Shown here: positions 18,075 through 26,203 of the stretch, piece by piece
Numbering within the stretch: position 1 is the stretch's first letter
Layout: every line of letters begins with the position of its first letter
Origin: Steroidobacteraceae bacterium
GTDB taxonomy: Bacteria > Pseudomonadota > Gammaproteobacteria > Steroidobacterales > Steroidobacteraceae
NCBI GenBank assembly: GCA_019634895.1
Contig: JAHCAM010000009.1
Location: forward strand, 17,648 to 81,647
Reading direction: 5' to 3'
Length of the DNA: 64,000 bases
Translations under genes and position numbers: made by a program
The notes under the pieces: generated by a model
Seen by the model: only the letters and a program-made list of their open reading frames with translations
Database searches by the model: none
Told to the model about the DNA's origin: nothing

Positions 18075-18165
18075 AGGGGACGCGTCCAATTAAGAATAGG
18101 GGACGCACCCCCGTTCAGAGAAATCGGGGTGCGACCCCTATTCTTAATTGGACGCGTCCCCTTTA
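18072..18165. repeat. 94-bp REP/BIME-like inverted repeat
   Basis: Two arms of about 41 bp are separated by the loop TTCAGAGAAAT. The outer 21 bp of each arm is the unit containing GGGGACGCGTCCAATTA. The inner part continues AGAATAGGGG, then ACGCACCCCCG on the left and its near-complement on the right, with one base substitution and one extra C. The left arm contains the TAA stop of the EAL gene. The transcript would form a long hairpin that could end or stabilise the c-di-GMP mRNA. It lies 24 bases before the phosphonate operon start. Confidence 0.92.
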
Positions 18166-18189
18166 CCGTCCCCTTGCTAGACTTGCCGG

Positions 18190-19818
18190 GTGACCGCCCG
18201 GCGGAAAACCACGGCCTTTCGCGAGCTGCTGCAGAGCCCGCAGCTCGAATTCCTGCTCGAAGCCCACAACGGCATCAGCGCGCGCATCGGCGAGGAGGCC
18301 GGCTTCCGCGCGCTGTGGGCCGGCGGCCTGTGCCTGTCCGCCCAGTACGGGGTGCGCGACAACAACGAGGCGAGCTGGACCCAGGTCCTCGAGATGCTGG
18401 AGTTCATGGCGGACGCCACCACCATCCCGATCCTGCTCGACGGCGACACCGGCTACGGCAACTTCAACAACGTGCGCCGCCTGGTGCGCAAGCTCGAGGA
18501 CCGCGGCATCGCCGGGGTCTGCATCGAGGACAAGCTGTTCCCGAAGACCAACAGCTTCATCGACGGCGACAAGCAGCAGCTCTCCGACGTCGACGAGTTC
18601 TGCAGCCGCATCAAGGCCGGCAAGGACGCGCAGCGCGACGACGACTTCTGCCTGATCACGCGCATCGAGGCCTTCATCGCCGGCTGGGGCCTCGACGAGG
18701 CGCTCCGGCGCGCCGAGGCCTACCACGCGGCCGGCTCGGACGGCATCCTGATCCACAGCGCCCTGTCGCGCCCGACCGAGGTGCTGGCGTTCAGGAAGGA
18801 GTGGGGCGGCCGCTCCCCGGTCGTGATCGTGCCGACCAAGTACCACTCGACGCCGACCGAGGTGTTCCGCGAGGCGGGCTTCTCGCTCGCGATCTGGGCC
18901 AACCACATGCTGCGCGCCGCGGTCACCGCGATGCAGGAGACCGCCGCGACCATCGCGCGCGAGCAGAACCTGCGCTCGGTCGAGGACCGCATCGCGCCGG
19001 TCAAGGAGATCTTCCGCCTGCAGGGCGCCTCCGAACTGCAGGAGGCCGAGGAGCGCTACCTGCCCAGGAAGCAGGCGCGCTGCAGGGCGCTGATCCTCGC
19101 GGCCTCGCGCGGCAAGGAGCTCGGCGAGCTGACCGAGCTCCGGCCCAAGACCATGGTCAAGGTGCGCGGCCGGCCGCTGCTGTCGCACATCGTCTCGGCC
19201 TACAACGCCACCGGCGTCAAGCGCATCTGCGTGGTGCGCGGCTGGCACGCCGAGGCGGTGGACCTGCCGTCGCTGGCCTATGCCGACAACCCGGAGTTCG
19301 CCGACAGCGGCGAGCTGCTGTCGCTGGCGAAGGGCCTCGATGCGGATGCCGACGACAGCATGGACCTGTTCGTGTCCTACGGCGACGTGATCTTCAACCG
19401 CTACATCCTGGACGCGCTCAACGAGGCCGGCGAGGAGATCGCGATCGCGGTGGACACCAACTGGCGCGAGTCCGCGAACCGCGGCCGCGCCGCCGACTAC
19501 GTCGCCTGCACGCAGGCGCACTCGCGGCGCAACTTCTACCAGCAGGTGTACCTGGACTCGGTGGGCGAGGAGCTGCCGGAGGAGCGCATCCACGGCGAGT
19601 GGATGGGCTTCCTGCGGGTCTCCGCCGCGGCGCTGCCGCGCCTGCGCGAGGTCGTGCGCGGACTGGCCGCGGACCCGGCGAACCGCCAGGCCAAGATGCA
19701 GGCCGTGCTCGCGGAGCTGATGCGCCGCGGCGGGAAGATCCGCGTGATCTACACGACCGGGCACTGGCTGGACGTGGACAGCCTCGACGACGTACTGGCG
19801 GCGAGCGAGTTCGGATGA
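18190..19818 (+). CDS. ppm: Phosphoenolpyruvate mutase fused to a nucleotidyltransferase-like domain
   Basis: The enzyme has 542 residues and performs the first step of phosphonate synthesis, rearranging PEP to phosphonopyruvate. The N-terminal TIM-barrel domain (about 1-295) has the mutase signature [10 protein letters not shown] (113-122) plus [16 protein letters not shown]. The C-terminal domain (about 299-542) resembles an NTP transferase ([35 protein letters not shown]), but the usual AAGRG reads AASRG. The start is GTG 18190. A TAGACT hexamer at 18178-18183 lies only six bases before it, so a leaderless transcript is possible. The gene heads a chain of overlapping genes, which supports one operon. 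Confidence 0.93.
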   Translation: MTARRKTTAFRELLQSPQLEFLLEAHNGISARIGEEAGFRALWAGGLCLSAQYGVRDNNEASWTQVLEMLEFMADATTIPILLDGDTGYGNFNNVRRLVRKLEDRGIAGVCIEDKLFPKTNSFIDGDKQQLSDVDEFCSRIKAGKDAQRDDDFCLITRIEAFIAGWGLDEALRRAEAYHAAGSDGILIHSALSRPTEVLAFRKEWGGRSPVVIVPTKYHSTPTEVFREAGFSLAIWANHMLRAAVTAMQETAATIAREQNLRSVEDRIAPVKEIFRLQGASELQEAEERYLPRKQARCRALILAASRGKELGELTELRPKTMVKVRGRPLLSHIVSAYNATGVKRICVVRGWHAEAVDLPSLAYADNPEFADSGELLSLAKGLDADADDSMDLFVSYGDVIFNRYILDALNEAGEEIAIAVDTNWRESANRGRAADYVACTQAHSRRNFYQQVYLDSVGEELPEERIHGEWMGFLRVSAAALPRLREVVRGLAADPANRQAKMQAVLAELMRRGGKIRVIYTTGHWLDVDSLDDVLAASEFG

Positions 19819-20945
19819 TCGCAGCGGCCGCGTTCATCTCGGCCGCGTCCGCGCGCGGCATCTCGCTGTACACCGGCGTGCCCTGTTCCTACCTGACGCC
19901 GTTCATCAACCACGTCATCGGCGCGCCCGGGCTGCGCTACGTCGGCGCCGCCAACGAGGGCGACGCGGTCGCGATCGCGGCGGGCAGCGCGCTCGCGGGC
20001 GTGCCGGCGTCGGCGATGTTCCAGAACTCCGGCCTCGGCAACGCGGTCAGCCCGCTGACCTCGCTGACCCACACCTTCCGCATCCCGGTGCTGCTGATCG
20101 TGACCTGGCGCGGCGAGCCGGGCGGCGCCGCGGACGAGCCGCAGCACGCGCTGATGGGCCAGGTCACGCCGCGCATGCTGGAGCTCATGGAGATCCCCTG
20201 GGCGCCGTTCCCGTCGGAGCAGGACGCGATCGGTCCCGCGCTCGACGCGGCATTCGCGCACCTGCGGGACGCGAGGCGCCCCTACGCGCTGGTGATGAGG
20301 AAGGGCAGCGTGGCGGAGGCCAGGCTCGAAGCCGCGCCGGCACCGCCGCCGGCCGGGCGCGCCGCGCCGGTCCCGAGGCCGCAGGCCGTCGCGACCCGCC
20401 GCGACATGCTCGCGGCGATCCGCGCCGCCGCCGCCGGCGACGTGCTGGTCGCGACCACCGGCTACACCGGCCGCGAGCTGTACGCGCTCGGCGACTCGCC
20501 GAACCAGTTCTACATGGTGGGCTCGATGGGCTGCGCCGTGAGCCTCGCATTCGGCATCGCCCTGGCGCGGCCGCGCCGGCGCGTGATCGCGATCGACGGC
20601 GATGGCGCCGCACTCATGCGCCTGGGCGCGCTCGCGACCGCGGCTTGCGAGCGGCCGGCGAACCTCGTGCACGTGGTGCTCGACAACGGCATGCACGAGT
20701 CCACCGGTGGCCAGCCCACGGTCTCGCCGGGCATCGATTTCTGCGCGCTCGCCGCGGGCAGCGGATACCCGTCGGTCACGGCCGCAGGCACCCCGGGCGC
20801 ACTCGCGGCGGCGCTCGCAGACCGCGCCCCCGGTCCGCGCTTCGTCCACGTGCCGATCCTGCCGGGCGTGCCCGACACGTTGCCGCGACCGACGGTGACG
20901 CCGCCCGAGGTCGCCTCGCGCCTCGCCGCATTCCTCGCCGCATGA
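19815..20945 (+). CDS. ppd: Phosphonopyruvate decarboxylase
   Basis: This 376-residue ThDP-dependent enzyme converts phosphonopyruvate to phosphonoacetaldehyde, pulling the unfavourable mutase reaction forward. The start ATG 19815 overlaps the mutase stop (ATGA). The N-terminal domain has [14 protein letters not shown] and [12 protein letters not shown] (cofactor-activating Glu). The C-terminal ThDP-binding part has [29 protein letters not shown] (GDG motif) and [13 protein letters not shown], all typical of Ppd. The two half domains are joined by a Pro/Ala linker (about 170-195). Confidence 0.94.
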   Translation: MIAAAAFISAASARGISLYTGVPCSYLTPFINHVIGAPGLRYVGAANEGDAVAIAAGSALAGVPASAMFQNSGLGNAVSPLTSLTHTFRIPVLLIVTWRGEPGGAADEPQHALMGQVTPRMLELMEIPWAPFPSEQDAIGPALDAAFAHLRDARRPYALVMRKGSVAEARLEAAPAPPPAGRAAPVPRPQAVATRRDMLAAIRAAAAGDVLVATTGYTGRELYALGDSPNQFYMVGSMGCAVSLAFGIALARPRRRVIAIDGDGAALMRLGALATAACERPANLVHVVLDNGMHESTGGQPTVSPGIDFCALAAGSGYPSVTAAGTPGALAAALADRAPGPRFVHVPILPGVPDTLPRPTVTPPEVASRLAAFLAA

Positions 20946-22024
20946 TCCTGCTCAATCCCGGCCCGGTGACGCTCTCCGCGCGCGTGCGCGCCGCGCTGTC
21001 GCGTGGCGACTGGTGCCACCGCGAGCCCGAGTTCGCGAGGCTGATGCAGGAGATCAACGCGCGGCTCGAGGCCGTGTATCCGTCGCTCGCGGGGTTCACG
21101 TCCGCGACGATCGCATCGTCCGGTACCGGCGCAGTCGAGGCCATGCTCGCGACCTTCGCGCCGGCGGACTCGACGACGCTCGTCGCCGCGAACGGCGTCT
21201 ACGGCGAACGCGCGGCGAGGATGCTGGCGGCCCACGGCCGCCCGCACCGGCTGCTGCAGCACGGCTGGACCGCGCCGGTGGACCTGGCGGCGCTGGAGGC
21301 GGCGCTCGGCAAGGACCGTTCGGTCACGCATCTTGCCGTGGTGCACCACGAGACCACGACCGGGCGCCTCAACGACCTCGACGCGATCGGCGAGGCCTGC
21401 CGCAGGCGCGGCGTGACGATGCTGCTCGACGCGGTCAGCAGCTTCGGCGCGGAGCGCATCGAGGCCGAAGCCTGGAACCTCGGCGCGCTCGCGGGCACCG
21501 CGAACAAGTGCCTGCACGGCGCGCCCGGCCTGTCGTTCGTGCTGGCATCCGGCGCGCTGTGGCGCCGCGAACCCGCGGGCGCGCGCAGCGTCTACCTCGA
21601 CCTGCGCCCGTACCACGCCGGCCAGCACGGCGACGGCTACTCGCCGTTCACGCTGCCGGTGCAGGTCGCCTTCGCCCTGCACGAGGCGCTGGCCGAGCAC
21701 GCCGAGCAGGGCGGGGCGCCCGCGCGCCTCGCGCTCTTCTGCAGCCGCGCGGATCGCATCGCCGAGGCGCTGCACGGCGCCGGCGCCAGGACGCTGCTCG
21801 ATCCCGCCGACTATTCCTCGGTGCTCTGGTCCTGGCGCCTGCCCGAGGGCAGGACCTACGCTTCCCTGCACGATGCGCTCAAGGCCGAGGGCTACGTCAT
21901 CTATGCAGGCCAGGGCCGCCTCGGCGCGGACATCTTCCGCATCGCCCACATGGGCGACATCACCCGCGCGCAGCTCGACGGCCTCTGCGCAGCGCTCACA
22001 CGCATCGTCGGCGGCACGTCATGA
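20942..22024 (+). CDS. phnW: 2-aminoethylphosphonate aminotransferase (biosynthetic)
   Basis: The enzyme has 360 residues and is a class V PLP aminotransferase. It starts at ATG 20942, overlapping the Ppd stop. LLNPGPVTLSARVRAALS and SSGTGAVEAM are PhnW/AEPT signatures. LDAVSSFGAE supplies the PLP-ring Asp, and GTANKCLHG gives Lys189 as the Schiff-base residue. PhnW is best known in catabolism but runs in reverse in biosynthetic clusters, forming 2-aminoethylphosphonate (AEP) from phosphonoacetaldehyde. The order ppm-ppd-aminotransferase makes the biosynthetic direction clear. No phosphonatase or C-P lyase gene is near. Confidence 0.92.
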   Translation: MILLNPGPVTLSARVRAALSRGDWCHREPEFARLMQEINARLEAVYPSLAGFTSATIASSGTGAVEAMLATFAPADSTTLVAANGVYGERAARMLAAHGRPHRLLQHGWTAPVDLAALEAALGKDRSVTHLAVVHHETTTGRLNDLDAIGEACRRRGVTMLLDAVSSFGAERIEAEAWNLGALAGTANKCLHGAPGLSFVLASGALWRREPAGARSVYLDLRPYHAGQHGDGYSPFTLPVQVAFALHEALAEHAEQGGAPARLALFCSRADRIAEALHGAGARTLLDPADYSSVLWSWRLPEGRTYASLHDALKAEGYVIYAGQGRLGADIFRIAHMGDITRAQLDGLCAALTRIVGGTS

Positions 22025-22287
22025 GCAACTGCGTCAATGCCCACGGGCGCGCATCGCGGCCGGGATCGCTGCTCGCTCGCGCCGCCGGAACTTACGCGCT
22101 CGCTCGCAGGATCCCGGCCGCGCGCCGCACGCGAGCGTTTACGCCGATGCCGATGCGGCCGGCGTGCGCGGGATGCGGCGGGGCTGGTCGCTCGCAAACT
22201 CGTAAGTTCCGGCGGAGTTTGCGAGCGACCACCCCCGCCGAAGCAAGCGCCCGCCAGCCGCAGTCGGCGCCGGAGTCAGCACCGTGA
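22021..22287 (+). other. Doubtful 88-codon frame linking phnW and the cytidylyltransferase gene
   Basis: The frame starts with ATGA overlapping the phnW stop and ends with GTGA overlapping the next start, the same coupling used elsewhere in this operon. Its product would be Arg/Ala/Pro-rich with no family features, and it runs through the palindromic DNA at 22083-22231. It may be a real small coupling ORF, a remnant, or chance in GC-rich DNA. I would not call it a gene without expression data. Confidence 0.25.
22083..22231. repeat. Nested inverted repeats inside the phosphonate operon
   Basis: A perfect 17-bp inverted repeat (22185-22201 and 22215-22231; TGGTCGCTCGCAAACTC and its complement) encloses a 13-nt loop. 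The same loop carries CGTAAGTTCCGGCG (22201-22214), which is the exact complement of 22083-22096. The two pairings compete or form a pseudoknot-like fold. The element is palindromic and sits in the only sizeable gap of the operon. Confidence 0.85.
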
Positions 22288-23048
22288 CCGTCGCGACCGC
22301 GGTGATCCTGGCTGCAGGTCGTGGCTTACGGCTGGCGGGTGAACTGGCCGACCGGCCAAAGGGATTCATACAGTTCGGCGAGAAACCGATCGTGGAGGAG
22401 TCGATCGAGCTGCTGAAGCTCGCCGGCATCAACGACATCGTCATCGTCACCGGCCACCTCGCCGGCCACTACCAGGCGCTCGCGTCCCGCATGCCGGGCC
22501 TGGTGCGCACGGTGCACAACGAGCGCTTCGCGGATTCCGGCAGCATGTACTCGCTCTGGTGCGCCCGCGCGCTGGTGCAGGGACCGTTCCTGCTGCTCGA
22601 GTCCGACCTCGTCTACGAGCCGCGCGCGCTCACGACGCTGATGGCGGGCGCCGCCGAGGACGCGATCCTGCTCTCCGGGCCGACCGGCGCCGGCGACGAG
22701 ATCTGGGTGCAGGCGAAGGACGGCTTCCTCGTGGACATGTCCAAGCGCCGCGCCGACCTGCAGGGCCAGGCCACCGGGGAGCTGGTGGGCATCACGCGCG
22801 TGTCCGCGCCGCTCTACGCGCTGATGTGCGCCATCGCCGAGCGCGCCTTCAGGAACACCCTGCACTACGACTACGAGACCGGCTGCCTGGTGGCGGCCGG
22901 CCGCGAGCGGCCGATCGCCTGCCCGGTGGTGCGCGACCTCGCCTGGGGCGAGATCGACGATCCGGCGCACTTGGCCCGCGTGCGGGAGCGCATCTGGCCG
23001 CAGGTCAAGAGCCTGTGCGGCGGCCCGGTTGCGCGGCCGGCGCGCTGA
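22284..23048 (+). CDS. Nucleotidyltransferase, probably CTP:2-aminoethylphosphonate cytidylyltransferase (PntC-like)
   Basis: The protein has 254 residues from GTG 22284. It has a complete sugar-phosphate/choline-phosphate nucleotidyltransferase N-terminus, AVILAAGRGLRL, then DRPKGFIQFGEKPIVEES. It also has GSMYSLWCA, LLESDLVYEP with the metal-binding Asp, and WGEIDDPAHL at the C-terminus. LicC-type enzymes activate phosphocholine with CTP; PntC enzymes do the same with AEP. In this operon AEP is the obvious substrate, giving CMP-AEP for attachment to a lipid or glycan. The intact motif contrasts with the degenerate NTase domain fused to Ppm. Confidence 0.85.
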   Translation: MTVATAVILAAGRGLRLAGELADRPKGFIQFGEKPIVEESIELLKLAGINDIVIVTGHLAGHYQALASRMPGLVRTVHNERFADSGSMYSLWCARALVQGPFLLLESDLVYEPRALTTLMAGAAEDAILLSGPTGAGDEIWVQAKDGFLVDMSKRRADLQGQATGELVGITRVSAPLYALMCAIAERAFRNTLHYDYETGCLVAAGRERPIACPVVRDLAWGEIDDPAHLARVRERIWPQVKSLCGGPVARPAR

Positions 23049-23064
23049 CGGCATATCATTGCTC

Positions 23065-23280
23065 ATGCGCCTCCTCGCATTCGCCCTGCTGCTCGCGCTG
23101 CCGGCGACGGCCCAGGCCTATCTCGACCCGAGCACCGGCAGCCTGATCATCTCCGCCATCGTCGGGCTGCTCGCGACCATCGGGCTCGCGGTCAAGACCT
23201 GGTGGTACAAGCTCAAGTCGCTGTTCCGCAGGAAGCCCCGGGCCACGGAAGGCGGCGCGCCGCAGTCACGGCCGGATTGA
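23065..23280 (+). CDS. Small exported membrane protein with LDPSTGS motif
   Basis: This 71-residue protein starts at ATG 23065. A signal peptide (1-18) is followed by YLDPSTGSLIISAIVGLL, one further hydrophobic helix, and a basic tail (KLKSLFRRK). Small proteins with YLDPGTGS followed by a helix recur in polysaccharide and lipid-modification clusters; their function is not known to me. It is flanked by the cytidylyltransferase and the transferase gene, whose TTG start overlaps its stop. A role as a membrane scaffold for the transferase is an inference. Confidence 0.8.
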   Translation: MRLLAFALLLALPATAQAYLDPSTGSLIISAIVGLLATIGLAVKTWWYKLKSLFRRKPRATEGGAPQSRPD

Positions 23281-24419
23281 GCTTCTTCCGCGAATGGCGG
23301 GCGTACCGGGCGTTCCGCGCGCTGCCGCGCGATGAGCGGCGCATCGTCTTCCTCGCCGAGAGCAGCCAGGACTGGCACCACTTCCGGCCGGCGCTCGATC
23401 ACCTGACGGGCGCGCTCGGTGCGAGCGCGCTGTATGTGTGCGCCGATCCCGACGACCCGGCGTTCCGCGCCGGCAACCCGCGCATCCGCCCGTTCTGCAT
23501 CGGCCGCGGCTTCTGGCGCATCTGGTTCTGCCAGCACCTCGACGCCGACGTGCTGGTCACGCAGATCCTCGACCTCGGCAACCTCGAGCTGAAGCGCTCC
23601 GTGCACCCGGTGCACTACGTCTTCATGACCCACTCGCTGGTCAGCACGCACGTGGCGGACCACGAGGACTCCTACGACCACTACGACACGATCCTCATGT
23701 GCGGCCCGCACATGGAGCGCGAGATCCGCAGGCGCGAGCAGATGAAGGGGCTGCCGGCCAAGCGCCTGGTGCCGCACGGCTATGGCCGGCTCGACGACCT
23801 GCTCGCGACGCGGCGCGACCCGCCGCCGGTGCGCACGGACGCCGACATCCACGTCCTGCTGGCGCCGTCCTGGGGCCCGCAGACCATCCTGAACAGCTGC
23901 GGCATGGAGGTCGCGGACGCGGTGCTCGCGGCCGGCTTCCGCCTGACGCTGCGCCCGCACTTCCAGACGCGTTGGCAGACGCCGGAGGTCATCGACCGCA
24001 TCGCCGCGAAGCACCGGGACCACCCGCGCTTCGCGCTGGTCGAGCAGATGGCGGAGAAGGACTCGCTGCTCGACTCGCACGTCATGATCACGGAGTGGTC
24101 CGGCGCCGGCCTGGACTACGGACTCGGTCTCGAGAAGCCCGTGATCTGGGTGGACCTGCCGATGAAGTCGCGCAACCATGTCTGGCGGGAGCTGGGGCTG
24201 GAGCCGTTCGAGTCCTGGGTGCGCGGCAGGCTGGGCGCGCTGCTGCCGCCTTCGGAACTGGCGCGGCTGCCGGACCTCGTGCGCGAGCTGGTCCGGGATC
24301 CCGCGCGCTTCCGCGCCGGCATCGCGCGGCTGCGCTCGGAGCACGTCTACAACGTGGGCCGCAGCGGCATCGCGGGCGCCGAGGCGATCGCCGCGATCGC
24401 GCGGGAACTGCGCCGGTGA
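23277..24419 (+). CDS. CDP-glycerol glycerophosphotransferase-like enzyme, candidate phosphonate transferase
   Basis: The protein has about 380 residues. TTG 23277, overlapping the upstream stop (TTGA), fits the coupling style of the operon; ATG 23202 would extend it through the upstream gene and is less likely. It is a GT-B-like fold of the TagB/TagF type: IVFLAESSQDWHHFRPALDHL at the N-terminus, HVLLAPSWGPQTIL and RPHFQTRW in the nucleotide-binding half, and SHVMITEWSGAGLDYGL near the C-terminus. TagF-type enzymes move glycerol-phosphate from a CDP donor. Here the CMP-AEP made upstream is the likely donor, so the enzyme may place AEP on a lipid or glycan head group. Confidence 0.85.
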   Translation: MSFFREWRAYRAFRALPRDERRIVFLAESSQDWHHFRPALDHLTGALGASALYVCADPDDPAFRAGNPRIRPFCIGRGFWRIWFCQHLDADVLVTQILDLGNLELKRSVHPVHYVFMTHSLVSTHVADHEDSYDHYDTILMCGPHMEREIRRREQMKGLPAKRLVPHGYGRLDDLLATRRDPPPVRTDADIHVLLAPSWGPQTILNSCGMEVADAVLAAGFRLTLRPHFQTRWQTPEVIDRIAAKHRDHPRFALVEQMAEKDSLLDSHVMITEWSGAGLDYGLGLEKPVIWVDLPMKSRNHVWRELGLEPFESWVRGRLGALLPPSELARLPDLVRELVRDPARFRAGIARLRSEHVYNVGRSGIAGAEAIAAIARELRR

Positions 24420-26203
24420 CGCGGCGGCAGCTGCTGCGCTGGGCGGGCTGGTTCGTCGCCGCGAACGCCGGCCTGTGCTTCGTCATCGGCCTGCGCTACC
24501 TGCTGAATTACACCTGGCCCGATGCGGCACTCGGCATCGTCTATGCGCCGCTGGCGATGCTCGGCAACTTCACGCTGCTGCTGGCGCTCGTCTTCGCGCT
24601 GCTGCTCGGGCCGCTGGTCGCGGCCGGGCCGTTGCGCCGCACGGTCATGACGGTGGCGGTGATCGCCGCCGCTCTCGTGCTGGCGCTGCTGGTGCTCGAC
24701 ACCAACGTCTACGCCGAGCGGCGCATGCACCTGTCGATGTTCATCGCGGCGCTGTTCGAGCCCGTCACCTGGTTCGCGGCGGCGCTGGTGTTCGCGGTCG
24801 CGATCGCCTTCGAGGCGACGCTCGCCGGCATGCTGTGGCGCTGGCTGGCCGCGCGCCCATCTGCCGGCGGCCGCTGGGTTGCCGCGGCGCTCGTGGGGAG
24901 CTGGATCGCGAGCCAGGCGCTGCACATCTGGGCGGACGCCACCGGCTACTCCGCGATCACGCGCTTCACGCCGACCATCCCGCTCCACTACCCCCAGACC
25001 GCGAAGCGCCAGCTTGCGAAGCTGGGCCTCGTCGATCCCGAGCGCGTGCGGCAGGCGAGCCTGCTGCGGCGGAGCGCAGGGGTGGAGGAGGGCGGGCTGC
25101 GCTATCCGCTCGCGCCGCTCGAATGCGAACGGCCGGGGGCGAGGCCGAACGTGCTGTGGATCGTCGTGGACGGCCTGCGGCCGGATGCGCTGGGCACACC
25201 GCTGACGCCAGCGTTCGACGGTCTGCGCGCGCAGAGCCAGTATTTCGAGGACCACTGGAGTCCGGGCAACTCCTCGCGGATGGCCGCCTTCGGCATGTTC
25301 TACGGCCTGCCGAGCACCTACTTCCAGTCCTTCTACGTAGCCGAGCGGGCGCCGCTGCTGCTCGACCGCTTCCGCGCGCTGGGCTACGGGATCATGGCGG
25401 CGAGCGCGCCGGGCTTCGGCAGCCCGACGCTGATGGACCGCACCGTGGTGGCGGGCGTCGCGAACCTGAAGTCCGCCGCGGGGCTCGGCCGGGTCGGGTC
25501 GAACCGGAAGATCACCGGGGAGACCGTCGCCTGGCTGCGGCAGCAGGATGGCGCGGAGCCCTTCTTCGCGCTGCTGTGGCTGGATCATTCCGACTTCGAC
25601 GTCAGCCCGGCCGGGACGCAGCCGCTGCCGGACGGCCGCTACGCAGGCAAGCCGGAGGCGCAGGCGCGCTGGGACCGCTACCGCCGCGGCCTCGCGCTGG
25701 TGGATGCCGAGATCGGCCGGGTGCTGGAGGCGCTCGAGGCCGCGGACCTCGCCTCGCGCACGATCGTGCTGGCCATGGGCGACCATGGTTTCGAGTTCGA
25801 CGACCTCGGCCTCGGCTATTACGGCCACGCCAGCAACTACGCGCAGTACCAGCTGCGCACGCCGCTGATGATCCGCTGGCCGGGCCGTGAGCCGCGGCGG
25901 TTCACGCATCGCAGCTCGCACCTCGACCTGCCGGCGACGCTGTTCGAGGAGCTGCTCGGTTGCCGCAACGATCCATCGGACTACGGCATGGGCCGCAACC
26001 TGTTCCGCGGCGAGTCCTGGGAGTGGATCATCGCGGGCAGCTACCACTCGTTCGCCATCGTCGAGCCCGCGCGCATCATCGTCTCGGAGCCGGGCGGCCT
26101 GGCGCGCGTGCTGGGGCCCGATTACCGCGATGCGAAAGGCGCGAAGCTCGACGCCGCCCGCGTCGAGCAGGCCATCGCCGAGATGCGGCGGTTCTACAAG
26201 TGA
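24416..26203 (+). CDS. YejM/PbgA-like protein: DUF3413 membrane domain plus sulfatase-fold domain
   Basis: The protein has 595 residues from GTG 24416, overlapping the upstream stop. Five N-terminal helices (about 5-170) match DUF3413 of E. coli YejM, and the linker is especially close (HIWADATGYSAITRF, PLHYPQTAKRQLAKLGLVD). The C-terminal domain (about 215-590) has the alkaline-phosphatase/sulfatase fold: NVLWIVVDGLRPDA, SSRMAAFGMFYGLPS, GDHGFEFDD and HASNYAQYQLRTPLMI. YejM senses LPS at the inner membrane and controls LapB/FtsH; related proteins transfer phosphoethanolamine. Unlike E. coli YejM, GDHGFEFDD keeps metal-ligand-type residues, so catalysis (for example a head-group transfer) remains possible. 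Confidence 0.88.
   Translation: MTRRQLLRWAGWFVAANAGLCFVIGLRYLLNYTWPDAALGIVYAPLAMLGNFTLLLALVFALLLGPLVAAGPLRRTVMTVAVIAAALVLALLVLDTNVYAERRMHLSMFIAALFEPVTWFAAALVFAVAIAFEATLAGMLWRWLAARPSAGGRWVAAALVGSWIASQALHIWADATGYSAITRFTPTIPLHYPQTAKRQLAKLGLVDPERVRQASLLRRSAGVEEGGLRYPLAPLECERPGARPNVLWIVVDGLRPDALGTPLTPAFDGLRAQSQYFEDHWSPGNSSRMAAFGMFYGLPSTYFQSFYVAERAPLLLDRFRALGYGIMAASAPGFGSPTLMDRTVVAGVANLKSAAGLGRVGSNRKITGETVAWLRQQDGAEPFFALLWLDHSDFDVSPAGTQPLPDGRYAGKPEAQARWDRYRRGLALVDAEIGRVLEALEAADLASRTIVLAMGDHGFEFDDLGLGYYGHASNYAQYQLRTPLMIRWPGREPRRFTHRSSHLDLPATLFEELLGCRNDPSDYGMGRNLFRGESWEWIIAGSYHSFAIVEPARIIVSEPGGLARVLGPDYRDAKGAKLDAARVEQAIAEMRRFYK

Noticed and set aside
20942..22024. PhnW acting in phosphonate breakdown
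   Set aside because: No phosphonoacetaldehyde hydrolase, transporter or C-P lyase gene is nearby, while ppm and ppd are directly upstream.
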